Shown: one piece after another, positions 51,926-54,255 of the stretch | Layout: every line of letters starts with the position of its first letter | Numbering within the stretch: the stretch's first letter is position 1 | NCBI RefSeq assembly: GCF_918698095.1 | Contig: NZ_CAKKLY010000033.1 | Span: 1-54,255, forward strand | Source: Arthrobacter sp. Bi83 | GTDB lineage: Bacteria; Actinomycetota; Actinomycetes; Actinomycetales; Micrococcaceae | Reading direction: 5' to 3' | DNA: 54,255 nucleotides | Notes under the pieces: model-generated | Told to the model about the DNA's origin: nothing | The model's input: the letters and a program-made list of their open reading frames with translations, nothing else | Database searches by the model: none | Program-made: the position numbers and the translations under genes

Positions 51926-52929
51926 CTCCCGCTGACCGCGGCGCCGGACTCGCCATCGAGACCAGGGGGCTGACCAAGCGCTTCGGCCACCAACTGGCCG
52001 TGAACGCCATCGACTTGGCCGTGCCCCGGGGATCGGTGTTCGGGTTCCTGGGCCCCAACGGCTCGGGAAAGACCACCACCATCCGGATGATGCTTGGCCT
52101 CGCCGCGGCCACGGCCGGTTCGGTCACCGTGCTCGGACTGGACATGCCGCGCCGGCTCGACGAGGTACTGCCGCAGGTGGGCGCCCTCGTCGAGGGCCCG
52201 GCGTTCTATCCGTTCCTCTCCGGCGCAGCAAATCTGCACCGCTTTGACGCTGCGGACCGGCATGCAACGCCCGGCACGCGGCGCGCCCGGGTGGCGGAAG
52301 CCCTCGAGCGGGTGGGGCTATCACACGCTGCCAGGAAGAAGGTGCGGGCCTATTCGCTGGGCATGAAGCAACGGCTCGGAATCGCCAACGCCCTGCTTTC
52401 CCACAGGGAACTGCTGGTCCTGGACGAACCCACCAACGGACTGGACCCGCAGGGCACCAGGGAGGTGCGCAGCCTGGTCCGGTCGCTGGCCGCCGACGGC
52501 GCCACGGTGTTCGTTTCCAGCCACCTGCTCGCCGAAGTGGAGCAGATCTGCACGCACGCGGCGATCATGAGTGCTGGTCGGCTGGTGGCACAGGGGCCGC
52601 TGCCGGAGCTCCGCCAGGCGGGTTCAGCGCAGCTCCGCCTGCTAACGCCCGACGCCGCTGCGGCCTCGGGCGTTCTGGTCCGGTTCGGCATGGCCCCGGT
52701 CGTCGGTCATCCGGACGGTGCCGGAGCGGTCATCACCGCAACTTTGCCCGACGGCGCCGGCGGCCTGCCGGGGAATGGCGCCCGCAGCACAGAGACCTTC
52801 GCACCGGAATCGATCGTCGCCGCGCTGGTGGCTGACGGCGTCCGCGTCCGCGGCTTCACCGTGGAGCGGGGCAGCCTGGAAGACCGCTTCGTGGCGCTGA
52901 CGGGGGAGGGCTTCGATGTCGCGCAGTGA
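51922..52929 (+). CDS. ABC exporter ATP-binding protein
   Basis: 335 residues from a GTG overlapping the upstream stop. Walker A GPNGSGKTT, signature region YSLGMKQRLG and Walker B LLVLDEPTNGLD are intact; the H-loop is in SSHLLAEVEQI. The last 110 residues form an extra domain, usual for exporters of the BcrA/CcmA type. It energises the membrane protein encoded next, with which it overlaps by 14 bases. Confidence 0.9.
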   Translation: MTPADRGAGLAIETRGLTKRFGHQLAVNAIDLAVPRGSVFGFLGPNGSGKTTTIRMMLGLAAATAGSVTVLGLDMPRRLDEVLPQVGALVEGPAFYPFLSGAANLHRFDAADRHATPGTRRARVAEALERVGLSHAARKKVRAYSLGMKQRLGIANALLSHRELLVLDEPTNGLDPQGTREVRSLVRSLAADGATVFVSSHLLAEVEQICTHAAIMSAGRLVAQGPLPELRQAGSAQLRLLTPDAAAASGVLVRFGMAPVVGHPDGAGAVITATLPDGAGGLPGNGARSTETFAPESIVAALVADGVRVRGFTVERGSLEDRFVALTGEGFDVAQ

Positions 52930-53782
52930 TGACACCGGCATGGCCGCGCGTGAGGCCCGGCGGCCGCCGTCGAGCGCTTCGCTGGTTGTGTCGGAGCTGA
53001 CGCTGCTGTTCCGCCGGAGGAGGACCCAGGCCCTGCTGCTGGCACTGGCTGCGATCCCGGTGTTGATCGCCGTCGTCGTCCGGGTCTCGACGGCGGTGCC
53101 CGCGGGCCGCGGGCCCGCGTTCCTGGACCGCATCACCCAAAACGGGCTCTTCGTCGGAGTGACGGCGCTGATCGTTTCGGTACCGCTGTTCCTGCCGCTG
53201 ACCATCGGAGTGGTTGCGGGCGACACTATCGCGGGGGAGGCCGGCCTCGGAACCCTGCGGTACATGCTCGTGGCTCCCGCGGGGCGGGTCCGCCTGCTCA
53301 TTGTGAAGTACGTGGGGGCGGCTGCCTTCTGTATTGCGGCCCCGGTGGCCGTGGCGCTCGCCGGCGCGGCTATCGGGGCGGCACTTTTCCCCGTGGGGCC
53401 GGTAACCCTGCTGTCCGGCGACGTCGTGGAGCCCGGCGAAGCAGTGGGGCGGATGCTTCTGATCGCCGCCTACCAGATGGTGTCGCTGCTGGGACTTTCC
53501 GCAATCGGGCTCTTTCTGTCCACGCTTACCGATGTGCCGGTGGGTGCCATGGCCGCCACGATCGTGCTGTCCGTCGGCTCCCAGGTGCTGGACCAGTTGC
53601 CGCAGCTGGAGTGGCTGCATCCATGGCTGTTCAGCCATTACTGGTTCGGTTTCGCGGACCTGCTGCGCCAGCCGATCGGGTGGGATTCGTTCACCAGCAA
53701 CGCCCTCCTGCAGGCAGGTTACATCGCCGTGTTCGGGGCACTGGCGTACGGCAGGTTCGTCAGCAAGGACGTGCTGTCCTGA
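52916..53782 (+). CDS. ABC exporter membrane subunit (ABC-2 type)
   Basis: 288 residues, six transmembrane segments, with the ABC-2 motif IAGEAGLGTLRYMLVAP after the second one. It pairs with the ATPase upstream. Exported substrate unknown; a peptide, lipid or antibiotic is typical for the family. The LolA-like protein in the same operon points to a hydrophobic cargo. Confidence 0.87.
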   Translation: MSRSDDTGMAAREARRPPSSASLVVSELTLLFRRRRTQALLLALAAIPVLIAVVVRVSTAVPAGRGPAFLDRITQNGLFVGVTALIVSVPLFLPLTIGVVAGDTIAGEAGLGTLRYMLVAPAGRVRLLIVKYVGAAAFCIAAPVAVALAGAAIGAALFPVGPVTLLSGDVVEPGEAVGRMLLIAAYQMVSLLGLSAIGLFLSTLTDVPVGAMAATIVLSVGSQVLDQLPQLEWLHPWLFSHYWFGFADLLRQPIGWDSFTSNALLQAGYIAVFGALAYGRFVSKDVLS

Positions 53783-53822
53783 CGTTCACCGGCTGGCGAA
53801 CATTGCACGGAAAACCGTCGGG

Positions 53823-54255
53823 CTAGTAGCGCGCAGCCACCGGATAGAGCTGCATGCCTGCCATCGCGCTCAGGTCCGTCACCGTGATGCCTGCGGCGGG
53901 GTTGAGGGCCTGAACTACCCTGCCGCCGCCCAGGTAGATGGCCACGTGATAGAAGCCCGGGGCGGATCCCCACACCAGGAGATCGCCGGGCTCCGCCTGC
54001 GACAGAGGAACGTGGACGGGCGCCTGGGCGAACTGCTCCGACGCCGTCCGCGGGAGGTATTTCCCTGCCGCGGCGAAGGCGTTCTGAACCAGTCCCGAGC
54101 AGTCAAAGCCGTAGGCGCCGGTGCCGCCCCATTGGTAGAAGTAGGGCTTGCCCACCTTGCCCAGGGCCACGGAAATGGCGGTCTGGGTGGAGCCTCCGGG
54201 TGAGGGGGCAGGTTGCACTGGAGCTGGCGCAGGAGCAGGTGCCACTGGGGCGGGT
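53823..54255 (-). CDS. NlpC/P60 cell-wall endopeptidase, N-terminus beyond the window
   Basis: The frame is open to the right edge, so the first part is missing; a Pro/Ala linker (PAPAPAPVQPAPSPGG) leads into the catalytic domain of about 115 residues. Nucleophile Cys in YGFDCSGLVQ, catalytic His in GFYHVAIYLG and a polar third residue near the QALNP segment are present. Such enzymes cut peptide stems of peptidoglycan (typically D-Glu to diaminopimelate or Lys). The hydrolase is probably secreted and converges with the exporter operon. Confidence 0.85.
   Translation of the reverse strand, partial: PAPVAPAPAPAPVQPAPSPGGSTQTAISVALGKVGKPYFYQWGGTGAYGFDCSGLVQNAFAAAGKYLPRTASEQFAQAPVHVPLSQAEPGDLLVWGSAPGFYHVAIYLGGGRVVQALNPAAGITVTDLSAMAGMQLYPVAARY

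Overview
The window is high-GC, densely packed actinobacterial chromosome. Compact overlapping operons (ATGA and GTGA junctions), the protein family set and the style of intergenic palindromes all suggest the Arthrobacter/Pseudarthrobacter group (Micrococcaceae). I see no tRNA, rRNA, CRISPR array, insertion sequence or phage module. The genus is inferred from family resemblance, not from a marker gene.

Layout. 1-9.2 kb: a secreted protein cut by the left edge, a Dps ferritin, a three-gene operon (acyl-CoA dehydrogenase-like protein, PIG-L deacetylase fused to a methyltransferase, GT2 glycosyltransferase), a YihY/BrkB membrane protein, two envelope-stress-like proteins around a palindromic promoter, a remnant of an NAD-dependent epimerase and a SigB/SigF-type sigma factor. 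9.1-21.4 kb: a heptose and glycosyltransferase island with GmhA, GmhB and two HldE-type bifunctional proteins, three GT9 heptosyltransferase-like enzymes, two GT4-type enzymes, an SDR and an aldehyde dehydrogenase. Together these could make ADP-heptose and attach it to a glycan, a pathway best known from Gram-negative LPS.

21.4-31.3 kb: a spermidine-synthase-like protein, a LysR regulator divergent from 3-hydroxybutyrate dehydrogenase, a flavin reductase, and an IclR-controlled locus joining an SsuABC-type importer to a class III CoA-transferase and an HMG-CoA lyase. The importer promoter and the CoA-transferase promoter share a palindrome (core CCACATCGTGG), which points to one regulon for uptake and CoA-dependent breakdown of a branched C5-C6 dicarboxylate, with acetoacetate as a possible product.

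31.3-44.3 kb: two small genes, then a dispersed histidine-utilisation set: IclR regulator, amino-acid permease, hutU, hutH and hutG. A palindrome of the form TGTCTGGAATNCCGGACA lies upstream of the regulator, of hutU and of hutG, so these separated genes look co-regulated. A class A penicillin-binding protein and a purine permease lie among them; hutI is not in the window. 44.4 kb to the end: a CopC-like protein, a small flavoprotein, a tandem universal stress protein next to a rifampin-phosphotransferase/PEP-synthase-like dikinase, a DedA protein, a LolA-like secreted protein in operon with an ABC exporter, and an NlpC/P60 hydrolase cut by the right edge.

Four intergenic palindromes (22367, 36731, 42821 and 49934) look like members of a dispersed hairpin family acting as terminators or spacers. 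Their arms sometimes contain the stop codon of the neighbouring gene.
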